A stretch of 64,000 nucleotides of DNA from Erythrobacter oryzae (GTDB lineage: Bacteria > Pseudomonadota > Alphaproteobacteria > Sphingomonadales > Sphingomonadaceae). The notes below the pieces were generated by a model. It did no database searches. It was not told the origin of the DNA and worked only from the letters and a program-made list of their open reading frames with translations. The DNA lies in assembly GCF_030271515.1 (NCBI RefSeq), contig NZ_JASCXI010000002.1, positions 434,001 through 498,000 of the forward strand, read 5' to 3'. Numbering within the stretch: the first letter of the stretch is position 1; each line of letters opens with the position of its first letter. Both the position numbers and the translations under genes were made by a program. Shown piece by piece: positions 16,200 to 25,432 of this stretch.

Positions 16200-18316
16200 C
16201 AGAAATTCGCCAGCCAGCCCAGCGTCACGCTCCGCCCGCGTCCGGCGAAGAAGCGGAGGTTGTCGGTGGGGCGCTGGGTGTCGGAATTGTAGTCGATATA
16301 CTGCTTGTCGAGCAGGTTCTGCGCGGCCAGCGTGAAGCTGCCGAAGGTGGTCGCGACGCTCACCGAGCCGTCGAGCAGGGTGTAGCCCGCGAAGTCGTTC
16401 CTCGGATCGCCGCCCTCGAACTTGCGCGAGAAGTGCTTGCGCGATTGCAGCCGCAGGCTGACGGGCCCTGTGGTGTAATCGGCCGACAGGTTCAGGCGGT
16501 CCGGGCCGATATTGGCGCCGTCCAAGTCGGCATTGACGATCCCGTCGCCATTGGTGTCGACGCGGCCATTGAGGTGCGCATAGCCGAAACCGAGGCGCAG
16601 GCCGGGGATCGGGGTCTGGGTGGTGAGGTTCAGCTCCAGCCCCTCGATCTCGATCCGCTGGCGCTGCACCTCGAACACGTCGCCGACCAGCACGAGCAGC
16701 TGGCCCTTGTCGCTGTCCGACCAGAAATATGTCGCGCTGGCTTCAACGGGGCCGCGGTTGACCTCGACCCCGACCTCGCGGTTGTCGGCGACGATCGGCG
16801 CGATGTCGAGAAAGCGGTCGAGATCGACATTGGGGGTGCGGATCGCACGGGTGATGCGGCCCACGTCGGGGACGGTGTAGCCCTGCGCATAGCTGGCATA
16901 GGCGCGGATGCCGGGGGTGGGCTCGATCACGATCCCGCCATTGGGGAGCACGCGGTCGAAGCTGGGCGAGCCGCCGCCGACCTGCTGCGGGCCGTAGAAC
17001 CACAGCGTCTGGTAGTCGTCGATGGTGATCTCGACATTCTCCCAGCGCACACCGCCCGCGAGCCGGACCTTGCCGTCCCACAGCGCGAGGTTGCCTTGCG
17101 CGAAGGGGGCGATGCTCCGGTAGTCGGTCGGCGGCACCCAGGCGCGGCCGGTCTGCGCCAGCACCTGCACGGTGTGGTCGTTGAGGAGGTCGACGCCGAT
17201 CACCGTGTTGAGCGGGCCGAAGCCGCGTTCCCAGCTGGCGTTGACGCCCCACTTGCGGCTGATGTTCTGCGACTGGTCGAACAGCGTGCCCTGCGGAGCG
17301 ATGGCCGGGTCCTGGAAGTCGGCGAAGGTGCCGCCGCCATAGATGTCCGCGGTGCGGTTCCAGAAGCCGCGGATGCGCAGCGCGCCGCCTCCAAGATCGT
17401 CGGCGGTGAGCGTGAGCGCGAGGCTCTCGGCGAGGTTTTCGGGGGCCTCGCCCGGCACCACGCCCGCGATGGCGGTGGAGGGCAGGCCGGTCGCGCGGTT
17501 GCCGTTCACCGCGATCAGGTCGCCGTCACCCTGGAGATGGAAGCGCTGGCCCATCGCCTCGATCCGCACGGTATCGCCAAGGTTGACGCCGGCCTTGGCG
17601 AAGAAGGAGAGGCTGTCCGAATCCATCAGGTCGCCCTGCGTGCCATCGGGCGCGATGCGGCGCTGCTCGCCGTCGCGGAACACGCCACGGCGCTCGTAGG
17701 CCGCGCCCACGACGACATCAAAGGCGCCGCTGCGATTGGCGATCAGCGCGCCGACCTTGCCGCCGAAGCCGTCGCTCCGGAAGCCGCTCTCGGCGGTGCC
17801 TTGCAGGATGGTGCGCGCGCTCCAGCCGTCCTCGGCCGGGGCTGAGACGGTGACCTGGTTGATCACCCCGCCGGTGCCGCCAATGCCCTGCAAGGCGTTG
17901 GAGCCGAGGATCAGCTCGACGCGGTCGATGAAGAAGGGGTCGATCGTGAAGCCGTCGCGCGATCCGTCACGCAAGGGCGCGGTCTGCGGAATGCCGTCGA
18001 TCGCGAAGAGCGGCGAGCGGCCGCGCAGGGTCTCGCCCTGACCGGTGAGTTTCTGGCGCGCCGGGCTGAAGGAAGGGGTGAGCGCCGCGACCGCGTCGAC
18101 CACCGAGCCCGAGATCTGGAGCTGGCGCTCGAGCGTTGCGCGGTCGATCACCTCGGCGGTGAGGGGCAGCGCGGTGATCGGCAGGCTGGTGCGCGCGGCG
18201 GTGACGATGATCGGTGCGTTTTCGCTGTCCTCCTCCGGGGCGGCGGCGCTGTCCTGCGCCTGCGCAGCGGCGGCGATGGGGAGGAGGGCGGCGGAGAGGA
18301 GGAGGGAGAATCGCAT
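16199..18316 (-). CDS. TonB-dependent siderophore-type receptor
   Basis: 705 residues. Signal peptide MRFSLLLSAALLPIAAAAQA, TonB-box region APIIVTAARTSLPIT, plug motif VDAVAALTPSFSPARQKLTG and a C-terminal barrel ending in Phe (LGWLANF). The start at 18316 is favoured because it begins the signal peptide and has AGGAAC upstream; an ATG 24 bp earlier is possible. Fur-like sites at 18331-18370 and the coupled PepSY gene point to iron uptake. Confidence 0.88.
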   Translation of the reverse strand: MRFSLLLSAALLPIAAAAQAQDSAAAPEEDSENAPIIVTAARTSLPITALPLTAEVIDRATLERQLQISGSVVDAVAALTPSFSPARQKLTGQGETLRGRSPLFAIDGIPQTAPLRDGSRDGFTIDPFFIDRVELILGSNALQGIGGTGGVINQVTVSAPAEDGWSARTILQGTAESGFRSDGFGGKVGALIANRSGAFDVVVGAAYERRGVFRDGEQRRIAPDGTQGDLMDSDSLSFFAKAGVNLGDTVRIEAMGQRFHLQGDGDLIAVNGNRATGLPSTAIAGVVPGEAPENLAESLALTLTADDLGGGALRIRGFWNRTADIYGGGTFADFQDPAIAPQGTLFDQSQNISRKWGVNASWERGFGPLNTVIGVDLLNDHTVQVLAQTGRAWVPPTDYRSIAPFAQGNLALWDGKVRLAGGVRWENVEITIDDYQTLWFYGPQQVGGGSPSFDRVLPNGGIVIEPTPGIRAYASYAQGYTVPDVGRITRAIRTPNVDLDRFLDIAPIVADNREVGVEVNRGPVEASATYFWSDSDKGQLLVLVGDVFEVQRQRIEIEGLELNLTTQTPIPGLRLGFGYAHLNGRVDTNGDGIVNADLDGANIGPDRLNLSADYTTGPVSLRLQSRKHFSRKFEGGDPRNDFAGYTLLDGSVSVATTFGSFTLAAQNLLDKQYIDYNSDTQRPTDNLRFFAGRGRSVTLGWLANF

Positions 18317-18330
18317 TGGTGAACCGTTCC

Positions 18331-18370
18331 TGATAATCATTCGCAGGAATGCCTTTAAGAACGATTCTCA
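18331..18370. promoter_or_regulatory. Two Fur-like boxes upstream of the siderophore receptor
   Basis: TGATAATCATTCGCA (18331-18345) has a perfect left half of the TGATAAT-N-ATTATCA Fur pattern. TAAGAACGATTCTCA (18356-18370) is a 7-1-7 dyad with 5 of 7 pairs. They lie 14-54 bp before the receptor ATG, where iron-bound Fur would block transcription. Confidence 0.5.
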
Positions 18371-18483
18371 ATAACGCAAGACGGTTTCTGCAAGAACTGC
18401 GAGATAGGGGAGATTTCGAAAGCCCCGCCGCGCTGGCCCGCGCTAGGCTCACCCCGCCGTGCCGACGACGAGAGGGATCCGCC

Positions 18484-19248
18484 ATGACACGCCCCGCCTA
18501 TTTCGATGCCTTCCCCGGCCTCGCGCTCGAGCGCGACGAGGACGGCGTGCTGACCGCCACCTTCCATAGCGAGGGCGGCCCGCTGACCTTCACCGCCCGC
18601 GACCACACCGACTACACCGAGGCCTTCTACCGGATCGCGCAGGACCGCGGGAACAGCATCGTCATCCTCACCGGGGCCGGCGGGCAGTTCATCGCGGGGA
18701 TCGACTTCCCCAGCTTCGGCAACGTCGCCGATCCCGACGTCTGGTCGCAGGTGCATGACGAGGGGGTGCAGATCCTCGAGAACCTCGCCAACATCCGCGT
18801 GCCGGTGATCGCCGCCATCGAGGGCGCGGCGCATGTGCACAGCGAATATGCGCTGATGGCCAATGTGATCGTCGCGGGCGAGAGCGCGACCTTCCATGAT
18901 CTGCCGCACTTCGCGGGCGGAATCGTGCCGGGCGACGGCATCCTCACCACCTGGAGTTATCGCGCCGGACCGGGGCGGGCCGAGGCGTGGCTGCTCGATC
19001 CGCAGCCGATCAGCGCCGCGACCGCGCGCGACTGGGGCGTGGTCGCCGAGGTGGTGCCCGATGGCACGGCGCTGGCCCGCGCGCGGGAGCTCGCCGCGCT
19101 TTATCTCGCCAAGCCCGCGGTCACCCGGCGCAACACCCGCATCCACTTCATCCAGCCGCTGAAGGAGCGGCTGGTGCGCGAGGTAGGCTACGGCCTTGCG
19201 CTCGAAGGGGCCTCGGCCGCCGCTTTGGTAAAGAGCATGAGCGGCTAG
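18484..19248 (+). CDS. Crotonase-fold hydrolase resembling 6-oxocamphor hydrolase
   Basis: 254 residues of the enoyl-CoA hydratase superfamily. The stretch ESATFHDLPHFAGGIVPGDG closely follows the region of 6-oxocamphor hydrolase (CamK) that carries its catalytic His and Asp, and the upstream HSEYALMANVIVAGE matches its other conserved His. CamK-type enzymes cleave cyclic beta-diketones by a retro-Claisen reaction without CoA. ATG 18484 has GAGAGG upstream. It stands alone on the plus strand and ends with a 4-bp convergent overlap with the lacI gene. The true substrate is unknown. Confidence 0.75.
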   Translation: MTRPAYFDAFPGLALERDEDGVLTATFHSEGGPLTFTARDHTDYTEAFYRIAQDRGNSIVILTGAGGQFIAGIDFPSFGNVADPDVWSQVHDEGVQILENLANIRVPVIAAIEGAAHVHSEYALMANVIVAGESATFHDLPHFAGGIVPGDGILTTWSYRAGPGRAEAWLLDPQPISAATARDWGVVAEVVPDGTALARARELAALYLAKPAVTRRNTRIHFIQPLKERLVREVGYGLALEGASAAALVKSMSG

Positions 19249-20276
19249 GCCGTCTCGCGCACCACCAGTTCGGGGGGCAGGACGAGGCTCTCGGTCGTCT
19301 CGCCGCCCAGCCGCCGCAGCAAGAGGTCGACCAGGCCGCGCGCGCCTGCGGCGATGTCCTGGCGCACGGTGGTGAGCGGGGGGATGGTCTGGCGCGCGAT
19401 CGGCAGGTCGTCGAAGCCGATCAGCTTGACGTCGTCCGGCACGGCGAGGCCCAGCGCGCGCAGCTGCGTCAGACACAGCGCGGCGAGCGTGTCGGTGGCG
19501 GCGAAGATGCCTTCTATGGCGCGGCCGTGACGGGCGAGATGCGCGGCGATCTCCTCACTCGCGCGGTCGGGGGAGAGGTGGGTGGCGAGCGGCAGCACCG
19601 GCGGCAGACCCATCCGCGCGGCGACATCCTGTGCGCCAGCGAAGCGCGCCGCGAATTCCATCGGGCCGGTGTCGCCGACGAAAGCCAGCCGCCGCGCCCC
19701 GCCCGCGATCAGCCGCTCGGCGGCGAGCCGCCCGCCGAGGCGGTTATCGGTCCCGACCACGCAGTGCCGCTGGCCCTCGGTGTGGTTGCCCCACACTACC
19801 ATCGAGCGGTAGCCGTCGGCCACTTCCTCGATCCGCTCGAACTGGTCGGACTGGCCGATCACGATCACCCCGTCGATCATGCCGGAGCCGATGAAGCGGT
19901 CGAGCCAGTCGGGATCGCTCTCCGGCACCACGCGGCGCAGCATCAGGTCGTAACCGTGGGTGGTGAGCTCGTCGGCGAGGAAGCCCAGCAGGGTCATGAA
20001 GAAGCTGTCGGAGATCTGCTGGCGGGTGTCGTGGCCCAGCGGGATGACGACGCCGATCACCCCGGTCTTCTGGCGCCTGAGGCCGCTCGCCATCTGGTTG
20101 GGGCGGAAGCCGTGCTCGCGCGCCAGCGCTTCGATCTTCTCGCGGGTCTGGGTGTTGACGAGGCTCTTGCCCGCCAGCGCGCGGCTGACCGTGCCGGGCG
20201 AGACTCCGGCGAGCCGCGCCAGATCGGTGATGGTGCGCACTTGCGAGCGCGCCGTCTTGTCCTCGGGGCCGGGCAT
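19245..20276 (-). CDS. LacI-family regulator of the sucrose-type locus
   Basis: 343 residues. The N-terminal HTH is TITDLARLAGVSPGTVSRALAGKSLVN with hinge region NQMASGLRRQKTG, then a sugar-binding core ending KLIGFDDLPIARQTIPPLTTVRQD. It lies 8 bp downstream of the permease gene in the same operon. The two palindromes TTGCAAACG(A/T)TTGCAA in the divergent region upstream are the expected binding sites. Confidence 0.87.
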   Translation of the reverse strand: MPGPEDKTARSQVRTITDLARLAGVSPGTVSRALAGKSLVNTQTREKIEALAREHGFRPNQMASGLRRQKTGVIGVVIPLGHDTRQQISDSFFMTLLGFLADELTTHGYDLMLRRVVPESDPDWLDRFIGSGMIDGVIVIGQSDQFERIEEVADGYRSMVVWGNHTEGQRHCVVGTDNRLGGRLAAERLIAGGARRLAFVGDTGPMEFAARFAGAQDVAARMGLPPVLPLATHLSPDRASEEIAAHLARHGRAIEGIFAATDTLAALCLTQLRALGLAVPDDVKLIGFDDLPIARQTIPPLTTVRQDIAAGARGLVDLLLRRLGGETTESLVLPPELVVRETA

Positions 20277-20284
20277 GTTCCTCC

Positions 20285-21625
20285 TCAGCCGGCGGCGAGC
20301 CCCTGTTCGCGGGGGCGGCGATGGCCGGCGTCCACCAGCAGCGTAGCGATGGCGCCCGCCAGCATCAAGACGCCGCCCAGCATCAGCACATTGCGCGGAT
20401 CGCTCCCCAGCAGGGGCGCGTAGATCAGCGGCATGGTGAGGGTCTGGATCAGCATCGGGATGACGATGAAAAGGTTGAAGATGCCCATGTAGATGCCGTT
20501 CCGCTCCGGCGGGATGCAGTCGGCGAGCATCACGTAGGTGTTGCCCATCATCCCCGCCCAGCCGATGCCGATGCCTAGCATTAGCACGAACAGCGCGGTC
20601 GGGGTCGTCACCCCCGGGATCAGCAGCATTGCCGCGCCCGAGGCGGCGAGACAGGCGGCATGGGTCGGCCGCGCGCCGAAGCGCTTGACGATCGGGATCA
20701 GGGCGAGGGCGCCGAGGAAGGCGATGAAGTTGTAGAGCGCGCCCGCCTGCTGCGTGGTCAGCGTCGCCTCGCGGAAGGCGCTGCTCGCCGGGTCGCTGGT
20801 GCCATAGAGCGAGCGGCCCACGGCGAAGGTGATGAATTGCCAATAGGCGAACATCGCATACCACTGGCACAGCATCGCGCCCGCGAGCTGGCGCATCGGG
20901 CGCGGCATCTCGCGGACCGCATCGCGGATTTCGATGAGCGTGCCGCGCGCGGTGAGCGGGTTGGCGGCCAGCTGCGCCGCCTCGGCCTCGTCCAGCGGCA
21001 ACTCGCGCACCCGCAGCACCGACCACAGAATGGTCGAGATCGAGAGGATCGCGCCGATCACGAAGGCGATGCGCACGATCACCGGAATGCCGTTCGCATC
21101 GAGCACGTCCTTCGCCACGAAATATGTCAGCAGCGAGGGCGCGAGGTAGGACAGGGTTTGCGCCAAGCCGGTAAAGGCGCTCTGGGTGAGGAAGCCGACC
21201 GATCGCTGCTCGGGCGCGAGGCGGTCAGCCACATAGGCGCGGTAGGGCTCCATCGTGATGTTGTTGCCGGCATCGAGGATCCACAAGAGGCTCGCCGCCA
21301 TCCACAGCGCGCTGGAATAGGGCATGGCGAACAGCGCGAGCGAGCAGATCACCGCGCCCACCAAGAAATAGGGCGTGCGGCGGCCGAGTCGGGTGTTGGT
21401 CCGGTCGCTCATGGCGCCGACGATCGGCTGCACCAGCAGCCCCGTCATCGGCCCCGCCAGCCACAGGAGCGGCATCGACGCCTCGTCCGCGCCGAGGAAT
21501 CCGTAGATCGGGCCCATGTTCGCCTGCTGCAGCCCGAAAGAGAACTGCAGGCCGAAGAAGCCGATGTTCATCTCGATGATTCTGAGCAGCGAAAGCCGCG
21601 GCTTTTCCGACATATGGAGCCTCAT
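20285..21625 (-). CDS. MFS sugar permease, sucrose/maltose-type (SLC45-like)
   Basis: 446 residues with about 12 membrane segments. The N-terminal motifs [44 protein letters not shown] and [10 protein letters not shown] are typical of plant-sucrose-transporter-like and SLC45-type bacterial permeases (MalY/SuxC-like). The alternative ATG at 21613 also has a good site (GAGG). It is divergent from the TonB receptor with the operators between. Sucrose is the likely substrate, given the GH68 and fructokinase genes. Confidence 0.85.
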   Translation of the reverse strand: MRLHMSEKPRLSLLRIIEMNIGFFGLQFSFGLQQANMGPIYGFLGADEASMPLLWLAGPMTGLLVQPIVGAMSDRTNTRLGRRTPYFLVGAVICSLALFAMPYSSALWMAASLLWILDAGNNITMEPYRAYVADRLAPEQRSVGFLTQSAFTGLAQTLSYLAPSLLTYFVAKDVLDANGIPVIVRIAFVIGAILSISTILWSVLRVRELPLDEAEAAQLAANPLTARGTLIEIRDAVREMPRPMRQLAGAMLCQWYAMFAYWQFITFAVGRSLYGTSDPASSAFREATLTTQQAGALYNFIAFLGALALIPIVKRFGARPTHAACLAASGAAMLLIPGVTTPTALFVLMLGIGIGWAGMMGNTYVMLADCIPPERNGIYMGIFNLFIVIPMLIQTLTMPLIYAPLLGSDPRNVLMLGGVLMLAGAIATLLVDAGHRRPREQGLAAG

Positions 21626-21691
21626 CCCAATCCTCTCGTCCGCACCTTATAAGCGATGCTGTGGCCGAGAGGTGACACGAATCCGAGTCAT

Positions 21692-21731
21692 TTGCAAACG
21701 ATTGCAAGATTCCTGTTGCAAACGTTTGCAA
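21692..21731. promoter_or_regulatory. Two LacI-type operators between permease and receptor genes
   Basis: TTGCAAACGATTGCAA (21692-21707) and the perfect palindrome TTGCAAACGTTTGCAA (21716-21731) are spaced 24 bp centre to centre. Both carry the central CG of LacI/GalR-family sites. They are placed to control both divergent transcripts. Confidence 0.8.
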
Positions 21732-21788
21732 TATGATTAGGCATCGCTTCGCCAGCGCCCGAAGATGCGCGAGCCCGAGAGGAGACCA

Positions 21789-24251
21789 ATGATGAAATTG
21801 CGTTACGCGCTTTGCGCCGGTGCCGCCGTGTCGGCCCTCATGACCACCCCCGCCTTCGCCCAGGATTCGGTCGACGACACCGTCGAAGGCGAGGAAATCA
21901 TCGTCACCGCGGTCGCGCGCGGCCAGAACCGCATCGAAAGCTCGGTCTCGGTCAGCGCCATCGGGGCCGACGAGATCACCAAGCTCAACGCGCCGTCCTC
22001 GGCCGACCTCATCCGCCAGATCCCGGGCATCCGCTCGGAAGCCTCGGGCGGTGAAGGCAACGCCAACATCGCGGTGCGCGGTATCCCGGTCTCGACCGGC
22101 GGTGCGCGCTACATCCAGCTGCAGGAAGACGGCCTGCCGATCCTCGAATTCGGCGACATCATCTTCGGCAACGCCGACAACTTCCTGCGCGCCGACCGCT
22201 CGGTCGCCCGCGTCGAAGCGGTGCGCGGCGGTTCGGCCTCGACCTTCGCCTCCAACGCCCCGGGCGCGGTGATCAACTTCATCTCGAAGACCGGCAAAGA
22301 GGAAGGCGGCGCGATTCAGGGCACGGTCGGCCTCGACTTCGAGACCTACCGCCTCGATTTCGACTACGGCGCGCCGCTCGGCGCGGATCTCTATTTCCAC
22401 GTCGGCGGCTTCTACCGCACCGGCGAAGGCCCGCGCGACATCGGTTACAACGGCTATGACGGCGGCCAGATCAAGGCCAACATCACCAAGGAATTCGACG
22501 GCGGCTACATCCGCTTTTCCGCCAAGTATCTCGACGACCGCACGCCCACCATCCTGCCCCAGCCGGTGCGGGTGAGCGGTTCGAACGGCTCGCCCGACTA
22601 TCAGGCGATCCCCGGCTTCGATCCGCGCACCGATTCGCTCTACAGCCCCTTCCTCGGCCAGGCGGTGACGCTCGACGGGAACAACAATCCCACCAGCTTC
22701 GACTTCCGTGACGGGCTTTCGGTCCAGTCCAAGGCCTTCGGCATCGAGGCCGAGATAGACGTGGGCGGCGGCTGGACGCTGACCAACCGCTTCCGCTTCG
22801 CCGACAATTCGGGCGGCTTCCTCTCGCCCTTCCCGGCCGGTGCCGACAGCGCGCAGAACGTGGCCAATGCGATCGGCGGCGCGGGCTCGACCATCCTGTT
22901 CGCGAGCGGGCCGAATGCGGGGCAGGTCGCCAACCCGGCGACCATCGGCGGCAACGGGCTGCTCACGAATGTGGTGGTGTTCAACACCCGCCTCAACAGC
23001 CTCGACAACATCACCAACGACTTCCGCGTGAACAAGGAATTCGATGTCGCTGGCGGCTCGCTCAACTTCACCAGCGGCTTCTACCTCTCGCGCCAGACGG
23101 TCGATACCGACTGGCTGTGGACCAGCCATGTCCAGACCGTGCAGGGTGACGGGCAGGCGGTGCTCGTCAACATCCGCAATGCGGGCGGGCAGGTCGTCAC
23201 CCAGAACGGCGCGGTCGGCTTCGGCGCGACCTTCTTCGGCAATTGCTGCCGCCGGTCCTATGATGTCGACTACTCGACCTACGCGCCCTTTGCCTCGCTC
23301 TCGTTCGAGACCGGCCGCCTGACGCTCGACGCCTCGATCCGCTACGATTTCGGCGATGCGAGCGGGACGATCACCGGCTCGGACACCGGCTTCGGCAGCG
23401 GTGTCGGCAGCTTCGACTTCGACCGCAACGGCACGATCAGCACCGCCGAGAGCCAGACCTCGGTGCTGCCGCTCGGCAATGCGCGGCCGGTGAACTACAA
23501 CTTCGACTACTTCAGCTACTCGCTGGGGGCGAACTACCTCGTCACCGACGATCTCGGGGTCTTCGCGCGCTACAGCCGCGGCGGGCGTCACACCGCCGAC
23601 CGCTCGCTGTTCTCGCCGGCCGTCAGCACCACCGACGGCAGCCTGCCGGGGGGTGATGCGGGCGTGGTCGCGACGGTCAACCAGCTCGAAGTGGGCGCCA
23701 AGTATCAGTCGGGCGGGATCGGCTTCTACGCCACCGGCTTCTACGCCAAGACGGCTGAAACCAACGTCGAGCTCGCCCCGCTGGAGCTGTTCGACAGCAC
23801 CTACGAGGCCTTCGGGATCGAGCTGGAAGGCTCCTACCGCACCGGGCCGTTCAGCCTGACGGCGGGCGCCACCTGGACCGATTCCGAGATCAAGGACGCG
23901 CTCGACGCCACCACCATCGGCAACACCCCGCGCCGCCAGGCCGATCTCGTCTACCAAGCCACCGCGCAGTACGAGACCGACATGTTCACGCTGGGTGCCA
24001 ACGTGGTCGGCACGACCGACAGCTACACGCAGGATAGCAACCAGCTGAAGCTGCCCGCCTACACGCAGGTCAACGCCTTCGTCGCCTTCCGTCCGATCGA
24101 CCGGATCGAGGTGGGTCTGAACGCGCAGAACCTGTTCAACGCCACCGGCTTCACCGAGGCGGAGGAAGGTTCGATCCCGGCCAACGGGATCGTGCGCGCC
24201 CGCTCGATCGCCGGACGCACGGTGCTTGCCTCGGTCCGGTTCGACTTCTGA
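21789..24251 (+). CDS. TonB-dependent receptor, probable sucrose/fructoside uptake
   Basis: 820 residues. Signal peptide ending PAFAQ, TonB-box-like EEIIVTAVARGQN, plug motif IRQIPGIRSEASGGEGNANIAVRG, and a barrel ending VRFDF with a terminal Phe. Start ATG 21789 follows GAGAGGAGA. It shares a control region with the permease and LacI regulator and is followed by a hairpin terminator and the GH68/fructokinase genes. The layout is like the Xanthomonas sux locus, with GH68 in place of amylosucrase. Substrate is inferred. Confidence 0.88.
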   Translation: MMKLRYALCAGAAVSALMTTPAFAQDSVDDTVEGEEIIVTAVARGQNRIESSVSVSAIGADEITKLNAPSSADLIRQIPGIRSEASGGEGNANIAVRGIPVSTGGARYIQLQEDGLPILEFGDIIFGNADNFLRADRSVARVEAVRGGSASTFASNAPGAVINFISKTGKEEGGAIQGTVGLDFETYRLDFDYGAPLGADLYFHVGGFYRTGEGPRDIGYNGYDGGQIKANITKEFDGGYIRFSAKYLDDRTPTILPQPVRVSGSNGSPDYQAIPGFDPRTDSLYSPFLGQAVTLDGNNNPTSFDFRDGLSVQSKAFGIEAEIDVGGGWTLTNRFRFADNSGGFLSPFPAGADSAQNVANAIGGAGSTILFASGPNAGQVANPATIGGNGLLTNVVVFNTRLNSLDNITNDFRVNKEFDVAGGSLNFTSGFYLSRQTVDTDWLWTSHVQTVQGDGQAVLVNIRNAGGQVVTQNGAVGFGATFFGNCCRRSYDVDYSTYAPFASLSFETGRLTLDASIRYDFGDASGTITGSDTGFGSGVGSFDFDRNGTISTAESQTSVLPLGNARPVNYNFDYFSYSLGANYLVTDDLGVFARYSRGGRHTADRSLFSPAVSTTDGSLPGGDAGVVATVNQLEVGAKYQSGGIGFYATGFYAKTAETNVELAPLELFDSTYEAFGIELEGSYRTGPFSLTAGATWTDSEIKDALDATTIGNTPRRQADLVYQATAQYETDMFTLGANVVGTTDSYTQDSNQLKLPAYTQVNAFVAFRPIDRIEVGLNAQNLFNATGFTEAEEGSIPANGIVRARSIAGRTVLASVRFDF

Positions 24252-24271
24252 TAACCGGACCCGTGGCAAAG

Positions 24272-24305
24272 GGGCTGGCCGCCACTCTCCCCCGGCGGCC
24301 GGCCC
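24272..24305 (+). terminator. Rho-independent terminator after the receptor gene
   Basis: GGGCTGGCCGCC pairs with GGCGGCCGGCCC (12 bp, one G-T pair, 10-nt loop) and is followed by TGCTTTTTC. It separates the receptor from the GH68 gene, so the enzymes may be read at lower level or from their own promoter. Confidence 0.75.
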
Positions 24306-24346
24306 TGCTTTTTCGATTGATGCGACATGACGGGATGTGAGCGCGG

Positions 24347-25432
24347 ATGACCAGCCAGTGGACAGCCGAACAGGTGCGCGGGATCGCGGCTCCGCTCGGG
24401 GCCGCTGCGCTGATCCCGCCGGTGGGCGATGCGGGCCGCGGGGCGCTCGATCCGGCGCGGCTCTACTGGGACATGTGGCCGCTGCAGGATGCGAGCGGGC
24501 ACCGCACGCGGCTCGCCGGGCGCGAGCTGTGGATGGCGCTGACCGCGCCTGATCGCGGGGATCCGGCGCTCAGGCACTTCGAGGCGAAGATCCACTGGCT
24601 CGAACGCTATGGCAATGACTGGCTCGACCACGGGCCGGTGCTTCCCGAGATGGACGTGCCCTATGAGCGCGAGTGGGCCGGCTCGGCGCTGCTCGACCAG
24701 GGCATCGTCACCCTGTTCTTCACCGCCGCCGGCACCGCCGCGCGGCCTGCGGGCTACCAGCAGGAGCTGTGGGCGGCCCACGCCAGCGTCGGCGCGGATG
24801 GCTGGCCGACCCGCTGGTCGACCCCCGCGCCGCTCGTCACCGGATACGGCCCGCACTACATGCCCGCCGATGCGCACGAGGGCGAGGCAGGCAAGATCAA
24901 GGCCTTCCGCGACCCGGCCTTCTTCCGCGACCCCGCGGACGGCACCGACTACCTCGCCTTCACCGCCAGCCTTGCAGGGTCCGAGAGCGCCTTCAACGGC
25001 GCTTTCGGCCTCGCCCGCAAGCGCGCCGACGGCAGCTGGGAACTGCTCCCTCCCGCGATCCATGCGGAAGGGGTCAACAACGAACTCGAGCGCGCCCATC
25101 TGGTATTCCACGCCGGTTGCTATTACGCCTTCTGGTCGACCCAGACCGCGACCTTCGCCGATGGTCTGGGCCACGCACCGGGAGGGCTTTACGGGATGAT
25201 GGCTGACAGCATGGAAGGGCCGTGGCGGCCCCTCAACGGGACGGGCCTCGTGCTCGCCAACCCCGAGGATGCGCCGCAGCAGACCTATAGCTGGTATGTC
25301 GATGCGGACCTTACCGTGTGCAGCTTTGTCGATGTCCTTCCTGATGATCGCTTCGGCGGCGTCCCCGCCGCGCTGCTGCGCCTGACGCTCGACGGCGAGA
25401 ATGCCGGTCTCGCGCTGGAGCATGCCGTCTGA
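24347..25432 (+). CDS. GH68 fructosyl enzyme (levansucrase/invertase type) without signal peptide
   Basis: Acts on sucrose, transferring or hydrolysing the fructosyl unit. Catalytic landmarks of GH68 are present in 361 residues: nucleophile Asp42 (YWDMWPLQD), transition-state stabiliser Asp189 (AFRDP) and acid/base Glu248 (NNELERAH). There is no signal peptide, so it would act in the cytoplasm on imported sucrose, or be exported without one as reported in Zymomonas. Its TGA overlaps the fructokinase ATG (TGATG). Confidence 0.85.
   Translation: MTSQWTAEQVRGIAAPLGAAALIPPVGDAGRGALDPARLYWDMWPLQDASGHRTRLAGRELWMALTAPDRGDPALRHFEAKIHWLERYGNDWLDHGPVLPEMDVPYEREWAGSALLDQGIVTLFFTAAGTAARPAGYQQELWAAHASVGADGWPTRWSTPAPLVTGYGPHYMPADAHEGEAGKIKAFRDPAFFRDPADGTDYLAFTASLAGSESAFNGAFGLARKRADGSWELLPPAIHAEGVNNELERAHLVFHAGCYYAFWSTQTATFADGLGHAPGGLYGMMADSMEGPWRPLNGTGLVLANPEDAPQQTYSWYVDADLTVCSFVDVLPDDRFGGVPAALLRLTLDGENAGLALEHAV

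Noticed and set aside
21225..24269. A 1014-codon open frame antisense to the TonB receptor gene, and similar long antisense frames at 47892-51800, 29992-33003 and 35349-37190
   Set aside because: In DNA this GC-rich, codon bias keeps antisense frames open. Their residues are low-complexity Arg/Gly/Ala/Val mixtures with no domain motif, and the opposite strand carries a clear gene in each case.
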